Source: Holophagales bacterium | GTDB taxonomy: Bacteria; Acidobacteriota; Thermoanaerobaculia; Multivoradales; Multivoraceae | DNA: 64,000 bases | Direction: 5' to 3' | Assembly: GCA_009843505.1 (NCBI GenBank) | Contig: VYDI01000009.1 | Location: forward strand, 62,001-126,000 | Shown here: positions 51,197 to 61,778 of the stretch, piece by piece | Numbering within the stretch: the stretch's first letter is position 1 | How the letters are laid out: every line of letters starts with the position of its first letter | Made by a program: the position numbers and the translations under genes | The notes under the pieces: generated by a model | What the model was told of the DNA's origin: nothing | The model's input: only the letters and a program-made list of their open reading frames with translations | Databases searched by the model: none

Positions 51197-51292
51197 ACAA
51201 TGCTGGCACCGATTGTGGCCGGGCAGCGAAGTCCGACGGAAAGGGAGGGCTAGGCGATGCTGGTACCCATGGTGGTCGAGCAGACCAACCGG
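51179..51292 (+). repeat. Decayed 57-bp tandem duplication at the tig-clpP junction
   Basis: Copy 1 (51179-51235) holds the end of tig, its TAG stop, ACA and ATG-CTG; copy 2 (51236-51292) has the same order with TAG, GCG and the clpP ATG-CTG. Over the best 39 bases (51188-51226 against 51245-51283) 31 are identical. The unit is 57 bp (19 codons), so both copies keep the same frame. Confidence 0.75.
51200..51253 (+). CDS. 17-codon upstream ORF before clpP (possible leader peptide)
   Basis: The frame MLAPIVAGQRSPTEREG ends with TAG three bases before the clpP ATG and starts three bases after the tig TAG. A good ribosome binding site (AAGGAG, 51183-51188) precedes it. It resembles the first residues of ClpP (MLVPMVVEQ). 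It most likely arose by the local tandem duplication and may simply be remnant sequence, but its placement would couple translation of tig and clpP. Confidence 0.4.
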   Translation: MLAPIVAGQRSPTEREG

Positions 51293-51847
51293 GGCGAACG
51301 GGCCTATGACATCTACTCGCGCCTGCTCAAGGACAACATCGTGTTCCTGGGCCGGCCGATCGACGATGACGTGGCGAACCTGGTCATCGCGCAGATGCTC
51401 TTCCTCGAGTCCGAGAACCCGGAGAAGGACATCTCGCTCTACATCAACTCGCCGGGAGGTTCGGTGACCGCCGGCTTCGCGATCTACGACACGATGCAGC
51501 ACGTCAAGCCGGACGTTTCCACTCTCTGCGTGGGTCAGGCGGCGTCCTTCGCGGCGGTTCTGCTCGCGGGTGGCGCGGAGGAGAAGCGGATGGTGCTGCC
51601 GAACGCCAGGGTGCTGATTCACCAGCCCTGGGTGCAGAGTCTCGGCGGCCAGCAGACGGACATCGACATCCACGCTCAGGACCTGCTGCGGATGCGCGGC
51701 CGGATCGACGAACTGCTGGCTCTGCACACCGGAAAGTCGATCGACGAGGTCCACGCCGACACCGAGCGGGACAAGATTCTTACCGCGGAAATGGCGGTCG
51801 AGTACGGGCTGGCCGACCGTGTCGTCGAGCGCCGCGGGGCCTCCTGA
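51257..51847 (+). CDS. clpP: ATP-dependent Clp protease proteolytic subunit
   Basis: The 196-residue serine peptidase forms the Clp tetradecameric barrel. The catalytic triad is visible: S97 in [14 protein letters not shown] (Met next to Ser in most ClpP is Phe here), H122 in VLIHQPWV and D172 in [26 protein letters not shown] is the typical strand-helix motif. There is a short N-terminal extension ([20 protein letters not shown]) that is the usual ClpP axial loop region. clpX is 132 bp downstream. Confidence 0.97.
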   Translation: MLVPMVVEQTNRGERAYDIYSRLLKDNIVFLGRPIDDDVANLVIAQMLFLESENPEKDISLYINSPGGSVTAGFAIYDTMQHVKPDVSTLCVGQAASFAAVLLAGGAEEKRMVLPNARVLIHQPWVQSLGGQQTDIDIHAQDLLRMRGRIDELLALHTGKSIDEVHADTERDKILTAEMAVEYGLADRVVERRGAS

Positions 51848-51912
51848 CAGTCGCCAGACGGAGCTTCCGCGGCGAGCCCCAGGGTCCTGGCCGTGCTAGC
51901 ATCCGATGGAGC

Positions 51913-51934
51913 GCACGGCCTTTAGAGCCCGTGC
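51913..51934. promoter_or_regulatory. Stem-loop upstream of clpX
   Basis: Arms GCACGG (51913-51918) and CCGTGC (51929-51934) flank a 10-base loop, 45 bp before the clpX start. It could be a weak terminator after clpP or a regulatory element; there is no U-tract. Confidence 0.25.
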
Positions 51935-51979
51935 GAAGAGGCCAAACGAGACGCGAGAAACGAGCCGGAACGACCAATC

Positions 51980-53215
<1,236 letters not shown>

Positions 53216-53217
53216 GG

Positions 53218-55686
53218 ATGGCTTCGGGATACGTTTCGACCTCGAACGACCGGCTGCCTGTGGTGCCGCTGCGGGACATGGTCGTCTTCCCGCAGATGAT
53301 GGCACCCTTCATCGTCGGCCGCCGCGGCTCCGTGCTGGCCCTGGAACAGACGCTGCGCACGGCCGGAAAGCTGATTTTCCTGGTCGCCCAGCGGGATCCG
53401 AAGGTCGACGATCCTGGGATCGACGACATTCACCGGATCGGCGTCGTCGCCAGGGTGGTGCAGAACGTCAAGCTGCCGAACGGCAACGTGAAGGTGATGG
53501 TCGAGGGCTTGCGGCGGGCCGAGCTGCGGACGCTCGAGGAGATCGACGGCGCTTTCGAGGCCGAGGTCGAGGTCTACGAGATCCACTACCCGGCGGACGA
53601 CAAGGTCCAGGTCTACATGAGCCGGCTGCTCAACAGCTTCGAGCAGTACGCGAAGATGTCCCATCATCTGGCCTTCGAGAGCCTGATGTCGACGCTGAAG
53701 CTCGACGATCCCGATCGCTTCGCCGACGCCCTGGCTGCTCACCTGACGGTGTCGACGGCCGAGAAGCAGACGCTGCTCGAAACGCTGAATCCCTACGAAC
53801 GCCTGCAGGCCGTGCACGACCTGCTCGATGTCGAGGTCGAGAAGATCAACATCGACAAGCGGATCAACGTGCAGGTCAAGAAGCAGATGGAGAAGGCTCA
53901 GAAGGAGTACTACCTCAACGAGAAGATCAAGGCGATCCACCACGAGTTGGGGCGCAAGGACGAGCGCGGCGACGAGGTCGCCGAGCTGAAAGAGAAGATC
54001 GAGAAGTCCGGCGCCCCGAAGCTGGTCCGCGAGAAAGCGGAACAGGAGCTGCGGCGGCTGGAGGCGATGCCGCCGGTGTCGGCCGAGGCGACCGTGTCGC
54101 GGAATTACGTCGACTGGCTGGTGTCGGTGCCGTGGAAGAAGCGCAGCCGCGAGCTGAAGGACCTGAAGAAGGCGGCGCGGATCCTGGACGAGGGGCACTA
54201 CGGCCTGGAGAAGGTCAAGGAACGGGTGCTCGAGTTCCTGGCCGTCCGCCAGCTCACCCACAAGAACCAGAACTCGATCATCTGCTTCGTCGGCCCTCCG
54301 GGCGTCGGCAAGTCCTCGCTGGCCAAGTCGATCGCCGCTGCCACCGGCCGCATGTTCGTGCGCCTTTCTCTCGGCGGCGTTCGCGACGAGGCCGAGATCC
54401 GCGGGCACCGGCGCACCTACATCGGCGCGTTTCCCGGTCAGATCATCCAGATGATGAAGCGGGCTGGCACGGTCAACCCGGTCTTCCTCCTCGACGAGGT
54501 CGACAAGATGTCGATGGACTTCAGGGGCGATCCGTCGTCCGCGCTGCTCGAGGTGCTCGATCCGGAGCAGAACGACACCTTCGTCGATCACTACATGGAC
54601 ATCGAGTACGACCTCTCCAAGGTCATGTTCATCGCCACGGCGAACGTCGAGCACCCGATTCCGCCGGCGCTCAAGGACCGGATGGAGATCATCCAGCTTG
54701 CCGGGTACACGCCGAACGAGAAGCTCGAGATCGCGCGCCAGTTCCTGGTGCCGAGGCAGTTGGACAGCCACGGTTTGACCGAGGACGCGATCCGCTTCGG
54801 CGAGGACAGCCTGGGGCACCTGATGGACTCCTACACCCGCGAGGCGGGCGTCCGCAACCTGGAGCGCGAGATCGCGGCGGTCTGTCGCAAGCTCGCCCGC
54901 CGGCTGGTCGAAGGGGGCCGCGCCAAGAAAGTCAAGGCGAAGGCCAAGGCCAAGGGCAAGGGCGCATCCAAGGACGCCGAACCCGCGATTGCGGTCGATC
55001 GGGAGCTGGTCGGAGAACTGCTCGGCAAGCCGAAGTTCCGGCCCTACAAGAAACTCGACGAGTCCGAGGTCGGGGTCGCCACCGGTCTGGCGTGGACCCA
55101 GGCGGGCGGCGAGTTGCTCCAGAGCGAGGTCGGCCTGATGAAGGGCAGCGGCAAGCTGATCCTCACCGGCAAGCTGGGCGACGTGATGAAGGAGTCGGCC
55201 CGAGCGGCGATGTCCTACCTGCGCAGCCGCGCCGACGGATTCGGCCTGGAGCCCGGCTTCCACGCCGACCAGGATCTCCACATCCATGTTCCCGAGGGCG
55301 CCATTCCCAAGGACGGCCCGTCGGCGGGCATCACGATGGCGTCGGCGCTCATCTCGTCACTGCTGCGGGTACCGGTACGCGGCGACGTGGCGATGACCGG
55401 CGAGATCACGCTGCGCGGGAAGGTGCTGCCGGTGGGCGGCATCAAGGACAAGGTGCTGGCCGCCTACCGCGCGGGCATCTTCGAGGTCCTGCTGCCGAAG
55501 GAGAACGACAAGGACCTCGAGGAGGTGCCCGAGGAAGTCCGCGACAAGATGAAGTTCCATCTCGTGGAGTCGATGGACGAGGTCCTCGAAATCGTCTTCG
55601 ACGGCGTCGTGCAGAGGGCGCCGGAGGTGGCAGCGGAGTTCCAGAAGCCCGCCTCCGAGGCGCCGCCCGCGAACGTCGCCCACTGA
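53218..55686 (+). CDS. lon: ATP-dependent Lon protease
   Basis: Lon degrades damaged and regulatory proteins. The ATG at 53218, two bases after the clpX stop, gives 822 residues: N-terminal substrate domain (about 1-310, [15 protein letters not shown]), AAA+ domain (about 320-570; Walker [10 protein letters not shown], Walker [25 protein letters not shown]) and protease domain (about 610-800) with the catalytic serine in [10 protein letters not shown] and lysine in [15 protein letters not shown] Lys/Ala/Gly-rich linker ([17 protein letters not shown]) joins the last two domains. Family length is normal. Confidence 0.96.
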   Translation: MASGYVSTSNDRLPVVPLRDMVVFPQMMAPFIVGRRGSVLALEQTLRTAGKLIFLVAQRDPKVDDPGIDDIHRIGVVARVVQNVKLPNGNVKVMVEGLRRAELRTLEEIDGAFEAEVEVYEIHYPADDKVQVYMSRLLNSFEQYAKMSHHLAFESLMSTLKLDDPDRFADALAAHLTVSTAEKQTLLETLNPYERLQAVHDLLDVEVEKINIDKRINVQVKKQMEKAQKEYYLNEKIKAIHHELGRKDERGDEVAELKEKIEKSGAPKLVREKAEQELRRLEAMPPVSAEATVSRNYVDWLVSVPWKKRSRELKDLKKAARILDEGHYGLEKVKERVLEFLAVRQLTHKNQNSIICFVGPPGVGKSSLAKSIAAATGRMFVRLSLGGVRDEAEIRGHRRTYIGAFPGQIIQMMKRAGTVNPVFLLDEVDKMSMDFRGDPSSALLEVLDPEQNDTFVDHYMDIEYDLSKVMFIATANVEHPIPPALKDRMEIIQLAGYTPNEKLEIARQFLVPRQLDSHGLTEDAIRFGEDSLGHLMDSYTREAGVRNLEREIAAVCRKLARRLVEGGRAKKVKAKAKAKGKGASKDAEPAIAVDRELVGELLGKPKFRPYKKLDESEVGVATGLAWTQAGGELLQSEVGLMKGSGKLILTGKLGDVMKESARAAMSYLRSRADGFGLEPGFHADQDLHIHVPEGAIPKDGPSAGITMASALISSLLRVPVRGDVAMTGEITLRGKVLPVGGIKDKVLAAYRAGIFEVLLPKENDKDLEEVPEEVRDKMKFHLVESMDEVLEIVFDGVVQRAPEVAAEFQKPASEAPPANVAH

Positions 55687-55716
55687 AGAGGCCCACTCAG
55701 GAAGCCGAGCGGGACC

Positions 55717-56295
55717 TTGAAGGTCCGTGATGCCCGCTTCGTCGTCTCGGCTGTCCGGGCGGCCGACCTGCCCCGGGACGGCCGACCGCAGATCGCCTTC
55801 GCCGGTCGCTCGAACGTTGGCAAGTCGAGCCTGATCAACCGGCTGCTGGGCCGCAAGGATCTCGCCCGCACGAGTTCCAGGCCGGGGCGCACCCGGAGCG
55901 TCAACTTCTTCCTGATCGACGATTCATGGTACGTCGTGGACCTGCCCGGCTACGGCTACGCCCGCGTTTCGAAGAGCGAACGGGAGGCCTGGGGTCGGAG
56001 CGTCGACCGGTACTTCCGTTCGGCCGCCGGGCTGGTCCGGGTCGTGCTGCTCGTCGATGGTAAGGTCGCGGGCACGCCGCTCGACTCTGAAGCGTACGGA
56101 TACCTCCGAAGTCTGGGACTCGAACCCGTCGTGGTCGTGACCAAGGTCGACCGCGTGAAACGGGGGGCTCGAGCCGGGACACTTGCCAAGGTTGCAGAGC
56201 TGTTGGGAATGCCGGCCGGGGCCGAGCTGTTTTCCGTGTCGTCTCGAACCGGCGAAGGAGTCTCGCGGCTGTTTGCGGAGTTGCTCAGCCCCTGA
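55717..56295 (+). CDS. engB: Ribosome-assembly GTPase YihA/YsxC (EngB)
   Basis: EngB is an essential GTPase in 50S maturation. TTG 55717 gives 192 residues and is the only plausible start. G motifs are complete: G1 FAGRSNVGKSSLINRL, G2 region RTSSRPGRTRSVNFF, G3 VDLPGYGYARV, G4 VVTKVDRVKRG. SSRTGEGVSRL fits G5. It lies 30 bp after lon, a common order in several phyla. Confidence 0.96.
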   Translation: MKVRDARFVVSAVRAADLPRDGRPQIAFAGRSNVGKSSLINRLLGRKDLARTSSRPGRTRSVNFFLIDDSWYVVDLPGYGYARVSKSEREAWGRSVDRYFRSAAGLVRVVLLVDGKVAGTPLDSEAYGYLRSLGLEPVVVVTKVDRVKRGARAGTLAKVAELLGMPAGAELFSVSSRTGEGVSRLFAELLSP

Positions 56296-56353
56296 ATCGG
56301 CCACGTTCCGTGCATAGGGCCGGCGGCGCCTCTTCCGGCGAGGATGAAGAAAG

Positions 56354-57721
56354 ATGACGACGGACGGAGCCACTGAAGCGATGGACGGAGCCCGTGAAGC
56401 AGGGCGTAGTGGAAACGGCGGCGCCAGGGCGGCGGAGAGCGCCGATCTGGCCTTCGACCTGAAGGCCCTGAAGGACCTGAGCAATGCCGACCTGCTCAAG
56501 CTGGCCCGCGAGCTCGAGGTCGTCGGCGCCGCCGGCATGCCCAGGCAGGAGTTGACCTTCAAGATCCTGGAGGCTCAGACGGAGAAGAGCGGGCTGCTGT
56601 TCGGCGAAGGCGTCCTCGAATGCCTGACCGACGGCTTCGGCTTCCTGCGCGCGCCGGAGTACAGCTACCTGCCGGGGCCGGACGACATCTACGTCTCGCG
56701 CAGCCAGATCCGGCGCTTCGACCTGCGCACCGGCGACACCGTTTCGGGTCAGGTGCGGCAACCGATGAACAAGGGCGAGCGCTATCTCGCCCTGATCAAG
56801 CTCGAGGCGGTGAACTTCGAGCACCCGGACGCTGTGCGGCAGAAGATCTTCTTCGACAACCTGACCCCGTTGTACCCGGAGGAGCGGCTCCAGTTGGAAG
56901 TCTCCGGAGACCTGTCGTCCCGGGTGACGGACCTGGTGACGCCGATGGGCAAGGGCCAGCGCGCGCTGATCGTGGCGCCGCCGCGTACCGGCAAGACGAT
57001 GCTCCTGCAGTCCCTGGCGCGGTCGATCGCCACGAACCACCCGGAAGTGGTGCTGGTCGTCCTGCTGATCGACGAGCGTCCCGAGGAAGTGACCGACATG
57101 GAGCGGTCGGTGCGCGGGGAGGTCGTCTCGTCCACCTTCGACGAGCCTGCCTCGCGGCACACTCAGGTGGCCGAGATGGTGATCGAAAAGGCGAAGCGGC
57201 TGGTCGAGTACGGCAAGGACGTCGTCATCCTGCTCGACTCGATCACTCGCCTGGCGCGCGCCTACAACACGGTGCAGCCGCCTTCGGGGAAGGTGCTGTC
57301 CGGAGGCATCGACGCCAACGCCCTGCAGCGCCCGAAGCGGTTCTTCGGCGCAGCCCGGAACATCGAAGGGGGCGGCTCGTTGACCATCGTGGCCACGGCG
57401 CTGATCGACACGGGCAGCCGGATGGACGATGTGATCTTCGAGGAGTTCAAGGGCACCGGCAACTCGGAGCTGCATCTCGACCGCAAGCTGGTCGACAAGA
57501 GGATCTTCCCGGCGATCGACATCGAGAAGTCCGGCACCCGCAAGGAGGAACTGCTGCTGTCGGCGGACGATCTGCAGCGGGTCTGGGTGCTGCGCAAGGT
57601 GCTGAATCCGCTGCCCACGGTCGAGGCGATGGAGGTGCTCCAGGAGCGCCTCAAGAACACGCCGTCGAATGCCGAGTTCCTGGCCGCAATGTCGAGGGGC
57701 GCAAGGGGAGCGCCGAACTGA
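56354..57721 (+). CDS. rho: Transcription termination factor Rho
   Basis: Rho is the hexameric RNA helicase that terminates transcription. The 455-residue protein has a Gly/Ala-rich N-terminal extension (about 35 residues), the Rho N domain (about 36-80), the RNA-binding CSD fold (about 85-160; [24 protein letters not shown]) and the RecA-type ATPase (about 170-440) with P-loop [24 protein letters not shown] and the Q/R-loop region [22 protein letters not shown]. Its stop overlaps the next gene. Confidence 0.97.
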   Translation: MTTDGATEAMDGAREAGRSGNGGARAAESADLAFDLKALKDLSNADLLKLARELEVVGAAGMPRQELTFKILEAQTEKSGLLFGEGVLECLTDGFGFLRAPEYSYLPGPDDIYVSRSQIRRFDLRTGDTVSGQVRQPMNKGERYLALIKLEAVNFEHPDAVRQKIFFDNLTPLYPEERLQLEVSGDLSSRVTDLVTPMGKGQRALIVAPPRTGKTMLLQSLARSIATNHPEVVLVVLLIDERPEEVTDMERSVRGEVVSSTFDEPASRHTQVAEMVIEKAKRLVEYGKDVVILLDSITRLARAYNTVQPPSGKVLSGGIDANALQRPKRFFGAARNIEGGGSLTIVATALIDTGSRMDDVIFEEFKGTGNSELHLDRKLVDKRIFPAIDIEKSGTRKEELLLSADDLQRVWVLRKVLNPLPTVEAMEVLQERLKNTPSNAEFLAAMSRGARGAPN

Positions 57722-59028
57722 GTCCCGCACCCGCAAGCCCCCGGGTCGCCGTTCTGCCGACCGCGCCCGCCTCGATCCTGGCCGACTATCACGAACTCCT
57801 GAACCTCGCGGGCTACCGCGAGGTGGTCGATCCGTCCGTCGACACGGCGCTCAAGATCAACATCTCCTGGCACTTCTTCTACCCGGGCAGCTCGACCACG
57901 CCCTGGCAGCTCGAAGGGGTGGTGCGGGCGATGGAGAAGGACGGCTACGACCCGGAGCTGATTCACGGCTGCCACAACCGCACCGTGGTCATCGACGCTC
58001 GGCTGGGCGAGCGGGAGAACAAGCAGATCGACGTCATCGAGGCGCACGGCCTGCGCAACGTCCACCTCTACGAGGAGGGCGAGGAGTGGCTTCCGGTCCG
58101 GGAGGCCGTGGGCGATCTCGCCACGCGGTTCCTGTGTCTGAACGATGTCTACCCGGGGGGCTTTCACATTCCGGCACGGTTCGTGGGCGAGAACATCATC
58201 CACCTGCCGACGGTCAAGACGCACGTGTTCACGACCACGACCGGGGCGATGAAGAACGCGTTCGGCGGGCTCCTGAACGAGCGCCGGCATTGGACCCATC
58301 CGGTCATCCACGAGACCCTGGTCGACCTGCTGATGATCCAGCAGCACATCCATCGGGGCGTGTTCGCGGCCATGGACGGCACCTTCGCGGGCGACGGCCC
58401 GGGACCGCGCTGCATGATCCCGCGGATTGGCAACGTGATTCTGGCCAGCGCGGACCAGGTCGCGATCGACGCCGTGGCCGCGAAGCTGATGGGATTCGAC
58501 CCGCTCTCGATCCGCTACATTCGGCTCGCGCACGATCTCGGGCTCGGCTGCGGCGACCCGCGGGACGTCGAGATCGTGGGCGACCCGGCGGTCGCCGGCA
58601 GGAGCTGGGGCTTCGTCGGTCCCTTCCGGAAGATGACCTTCGCCGCGAAGATGCAGCACAAGATCTACTGGGGGCCGCTGCGGCGCCCCGTCGAGTGGTC
58701 GCTGCGCACGTTTCTTGCTCCCTGGGCGTATCTCGCGAGCGTCCTCTACCACGACTCCTTCTGGTACCCGTACAAGGCGAAACGGCAGATGGCCGAGGCC
58801 CTGGCGAGCCCCTGGGGGCGTCTGTTCGCCGGCTGGGAGCAGGCCCGCACGGACGGGCGTGGCTACCCGGAGATCGCCGCCCGGCCGACGGCCGCGTTCC
58901 GGACCGGCTGGCGGGCCTTCCTGACGTCGCTTCGTATCCTCTGGACCTGTGTGCGGGAAGCGCCTGAAGTCGCCATGCGCCTGAGCCGGCGCTCGGACGC
59001 CGCCGGCGTTCGCGGTTCGGGTTCCTGA
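57718..59028 (+). CDS. DUF362 protein, CTG start proposed
   Basis: The frame is open into rho, and the conserved sequence already begins a few codons after the rho stop ([21 protein letters not shown]). The first codon that fits is CTG 57718, overlapping the rho stop (CTGA); no ATG, GTG or TTG exists until well inside the domain (GTG near 57822). The 436-residue product shows DUF362 motifs: [54 protein letters not shown] and [17 protein letters not shown]. No Fe-S Cys cluster is seen. Function is unknown. Confidence 0.8.
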   Translation: MSPAPASPRVAVLPTAPASILADYHELLNLAGYREVVDPSVDTALKINISWHFFYPGSSTTPWQLEGVVRAMEKDGYDPELIHGCHNRTVVIDARLGERENKQIDVIEAHGLRNVHLYEEGEEWLPVREAVGDLATRFLCLNDVYPGGFHIPARFVGENIIHLPTVKTHVFTTTTGAMKNAFGGLLNERRHWTHPVIHETLVDLLMIQQHIHRGVFAAMDGTFAGDGPGPRCMIPRIGNVILASADQVAIDAVAAKLMGFDPLSIRYIRLAHDLGLGCGDPRDVEIVGDPAVAGRSWGFVGPFRKMTFAAKMQHKIYWGPLRRPVEWSLRTFLAPWAYLASVLYHDSFWYPYKAKRQMAEALASPWGRLFAGWEQARTDGRGYPEIAARPTAAFRTGWRAFLTSLRILWTCVREAPEVAMRLSRRSDAAGVRGSGS

Positions 59029-59048
59029 GCCCGCCTTTCGCGGTTTCG

Positions 59049-61118
59049 ATGCCCGGTCGGCGGTGGCAGGAGACCGGTGCCGCCTTCGCCGTCGTGTCGG
59101 CCCTGGCTGTGGTTCTGTTCCACGCCGGGACGTTCCACAACGGGGCCACCGGGTTCTCCCTGGCCGCCGGCGCCGTTTTGCTGCTCGTGTTCGCGTTTGC
59201 GGGCCGGGGGGCGTTTCTGGATCCGTTGGCGCTCGGGCGAGGCGGGTCGCCGTGGTGGCCGGCGCTTCTCGGCGCCCTCTGGTTGTCCATGCTGCTGAGC
59301 TGGGTTCAGTCACCGGTCGGCAGAGCCGGCGAGGCGGTCGTCCTCTTCCTCCTGCCCGCGGCCTGGGCGGCCGCGGGAATCGGCCGATTCCTCGGCTCGG
59401 ACGCGGCCGTTCGCCTGGCTCTGGCCGGCTTGGCCGTGGTTGGCGTGTCGGCGTCGACCTGGGCGTTGGCCATGCAGCCGCTTCACGAACAGGGCCGGGC
59501 CGCGCTGCCGATCGGTCACCACAACCAGTTGGCGCTGGTGCTCGTGGCGATTCTGCCGCCTGCCGTGCTCGGCGCCTGGCGGGCCGCCGGACCGGATCGG
59601 CGGAGGTTCCGTCAGGTTGCGGCGCTCTTCGCCGGCGCGGTCCTGGTCTGGACGCTCGCCGCCACCGGTTCGATGTCCGGGTTGGCGGCGCTGGTCGTGC
59701 AGGCGGTGGCGGCTGCGGCGTGGCTTCTCTGGCGGAGCAGGGGCCGGCGGTTGCTCGTGCCGCTCGCGGCACTGCTGGCTCTGGCGGCCGGACTGGCGCT
59801 TGCGACAGCCTGGGCGGGCTCCCGGCTCGACGTGCCGGACCCGATCGGCCGTCTGGGCGCGGTCCTGCGGCTCGAGGATCCGTCGCTCCTGGCGCGCCGC
59901 ACCTATGCCGAGGCTGCTGTTTCCGGCTTCGCGGAACGTCCGCTGTTCGGCTGGGGTCCGGGTTCCACGAGCTGGACGCTGGCGAACCACTGGCGGCCGG
60001 CGCCGGGCGTGCATCCGCCGGGCGAGGTGATCACGGATGCCCACAGCCTGCTGGCCCAGGCGCCCTACGAACTCGGGATTGTCGGTTCAGCCTTGCTGCT
60101 GTTGCTGGCAGCGCGCTACGGCCGTGTTCGCCTGGGTGAGCTGAGCGATCCCCGCGTGCGGGATCCGGAACTCCTGGCGGCGGCGCTGCTCGGGCTGACG
60201 GGTGCCGGAGTTTGCCTGGTCTTCGGGGTCTTCGCGGTGGTGACGGCGGTTCCCGCAGTGCTGATCCTCAATCTGGGCCTGGCAGCCGGCGCGTCTGGCC
60301 GGCTGCCTCCGGTCCTGGGCAGAGGCCGCTGGCGGCAAGGGCTTCGGATCGCCTTCTTTCTGTTCCTTGTCGCCGCCCTGGGCTGGACCTGGCAGCGGAC
60401 GTCGGCCGCTCGGGCATACGCACTCGCCGTGACCGGGGAGACGGCCGACATGCCGGCGTCTGAGGCGGCCGCCCGCGATCCTTCGTTCCCCCTCTACCAC
60501 GTTCGCCTCGATCCCTGGACCGCAGCCGAGGTCGCGGATGGTCTGGCGCCGCTGTGGTTGCTGGCCGGGGTCGACCGGAACGTGGACGTCGACAGGCGGC
60601 GGCTGGCGCTCGAGCGGGCCTGCGACCTCGACCCGCTGTCGGCGCTCGCCCCGTTCGAACTCATGCTTCTCTTGCGCGAAGGGGGCGCCGCGGCCACCGA
60701 TCCGCGGGTAGCCGTGCGGGCGTCGCGCGCGATTCTGGCCGAGCCGTTGCTGCTGGCCGCGGCCGCCTTCGAGGGAGATCCGGACCTCCGGGCCGAGCTG
60801 CATCGGGGGATCCAGTCGTGGCCGGGACTTCCGCCGGGATGGCTGGCGGCGTTCGAGGAGTTGTGGTTCGGCCTCGACTGGTCTAACGGACAGGAGGGTC
60901 CACCCCGTGACGTACTGTCGGTGGACGCCGATGGTCGGCCCGCGGTCTCCTTCAGCCTGTTCGCGTTCCGGCGTCAGCCCTGGCCGCTGTCGATCGGCGC
61001 CGTGCCGCTCCGGAGTCATCGCCTCGACTTCGTCGCGGCTCACGACCTGCCGGCCGTGACGCGATTGCCCGAGACCGCGCCGGAACCGTTCTGGATCCGT
61101 CGCTGCGGCGTGGAGTAG
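59049..61118 (+). CDS. O-antigen-ligase-like polytopic membrane protein
   Basis: The 689-residue protein has about 11-12 hydrophobic segments in the first 460 residues and a soluble C-terminal part (about 465-689). The Wzy/WaaL-type pattern appears in the central loop: [19 protein letters not shown] followed by [17 protein letters not shown], typical of the O-antigen ligase/polymerase periplasmic loop. The C-terminal region has helical repeats ([24 protein letters not shown]) like tetratricopeptides. It might ligate a surface polysaccharide; the donor and acceptor are unknown. It is 20 bp after the DUF362 gene. Confidence 0.78.
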   Translation: MPGRRWQETGAAFAVVSALAVVLFHAGTFHNGATGFSLAAGAVLLLVFAFAGRGAFLDPLALGRGGSPWWPALLGALWLSMLLSWVQSPVGRAGEAVVLFLLPAAWAAAGIGRFLGSDAAVRLALAGLAVVGVSASTWALAMQPLHEQGRAALPIGHHNQLALVLVAILPPAVLGAWRAAGPDRRRFRQVAALFAGAVLVWTLAATGSMSGLAALVVQAVAAAAWLLWRSRGRRLLVPLAALLALAAGLALATAWAGSRLDVPDPIGRLGAVLRLEDPSLLARRTYAEAAVSGFAERPLFGWGPGSTSWTLANHWRPAPGVHPPGEVITDAHSLLAQAPYELGIVGSALLLLLAARYGRVRLGELSDPRVRDPELLAAALLGLTGAGVCLVFGVFAVVTAVPAVLILNLGLAAGASGRLPPVLGRGRWRQGLRIAFFLFLVAALGWTWQRTSAARAYALAVTGETADMPASEAAARDPSFPLYHVRLDPWTAAEVADGLAPLWLLAGVDRNVDVDRRRLALERACDLDPLSALAPFELMLLLREGGAAATDPRVAVRASRAILAEPLLLAAAAFEGDPDLRAELHRGIQSWPGLPPGWLAAFEELWFGLDWSNGQEGPPRDVLSVDADGRPAVSFSLFAFRRQPWPLSIGAVPLRSHRLDFVAAHDLPAVTRLPETAPEPFWIRRCGVE

Positions 61119-61136
61119 CCCTGCCGCCGCGTGGAC

Positions 61137-61778
61137 TCAGGCCACGCCGGTGGCTGCGGCGCCCGCTGCGGCAGAACGGTTGCGGCCGGCGTGTTTGGCC
61201 TGGTACATGGCGTTGTCGGCGAGTTGCAGAAGGCGTGTCGCGGCGCCTGCCGGGCTCGGCGTCTCGTTGCGGTCGCCGACGGCCTCGGCCCGCATCGAGG
61301 CGGCGCCGATCGAGCAGGTTACGTGGACCAGCGGACCGCGGCGCGGCGGCTCGCCGCCGGCGAGCATGGTGGCGGCAAGGATGGTCCGGAGACGCTCGCC
61401 GTGACGGAGGCAACCATCGAGGTCGGCGCCGGGCAGTACGACGACGAACTCGTCGCCGCCGTAGCGGGCGGCGAAGCCCCCTGCCTGCCGGGCAGCGGTG
61501 TCCACCAACCCGGCGACCTGGATCAGGATCCGGCTGCCGGTCACGTGGCCGTGGCGGTCGTTCACGTTCTTGAAGCGGTCCAGATCGATGAACAGCAGGC
61601 CGGTGTTTCCGCCGTCGCGCTCCGTGGCCCGGATCGTTTCGGTGAGCGCCTTGTGCAACGCGCGGTCGTCGAAGAGGCCGGTCAGGCTGTCGCGGCGTAC
61701 GTCGACGGCGCCCGGGACGCCGGTGACTTCGCGGAGAGCCGCCGCGGCCCTCGCCGCGAACTCGTCAGGAGCGGGCAT
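61137..61778 (-). CDS. Diguanylate cyclase (GGDEF domain only)
   Basis: The 213-residue protein is a single GGDEF domain (about 28-200) with DSLTGLFDDRALHKAL, FIDLDRFKNVNDRHGHVTG and the intact A-site YGGDEFVVVL. No I-site R-x-x-D is found before it (the stretch is RQAGGFAARYGGDEF). No sensor domain or membrane helix precedes it. It should make cyclic di-GMP constitutively or respond through partner proteins. It overlaps the upstream oxidoreductase gene by 14 bp on the same strand, so the two are co-translated. Confidence 0.9.
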   Translation of the reverse strand: MPAPDEFAARAAAALREVTGVPGAVDVRRDSLTGLFDDRALHKALTETIRATERDGGNTGLLFIDLDRFKNVNDRHGHVTGSRILIQVAGLVDTAARQAGGFAARYGGDEFVVVLPGADLDGCLRHGERLRTILAATMLAGGEPPRRGPLVHVTCSIGAASMRAEAVGDRNETPSPAGAATRLLQLADNAMYQAKHAGRNRSAAAGAAATGVA

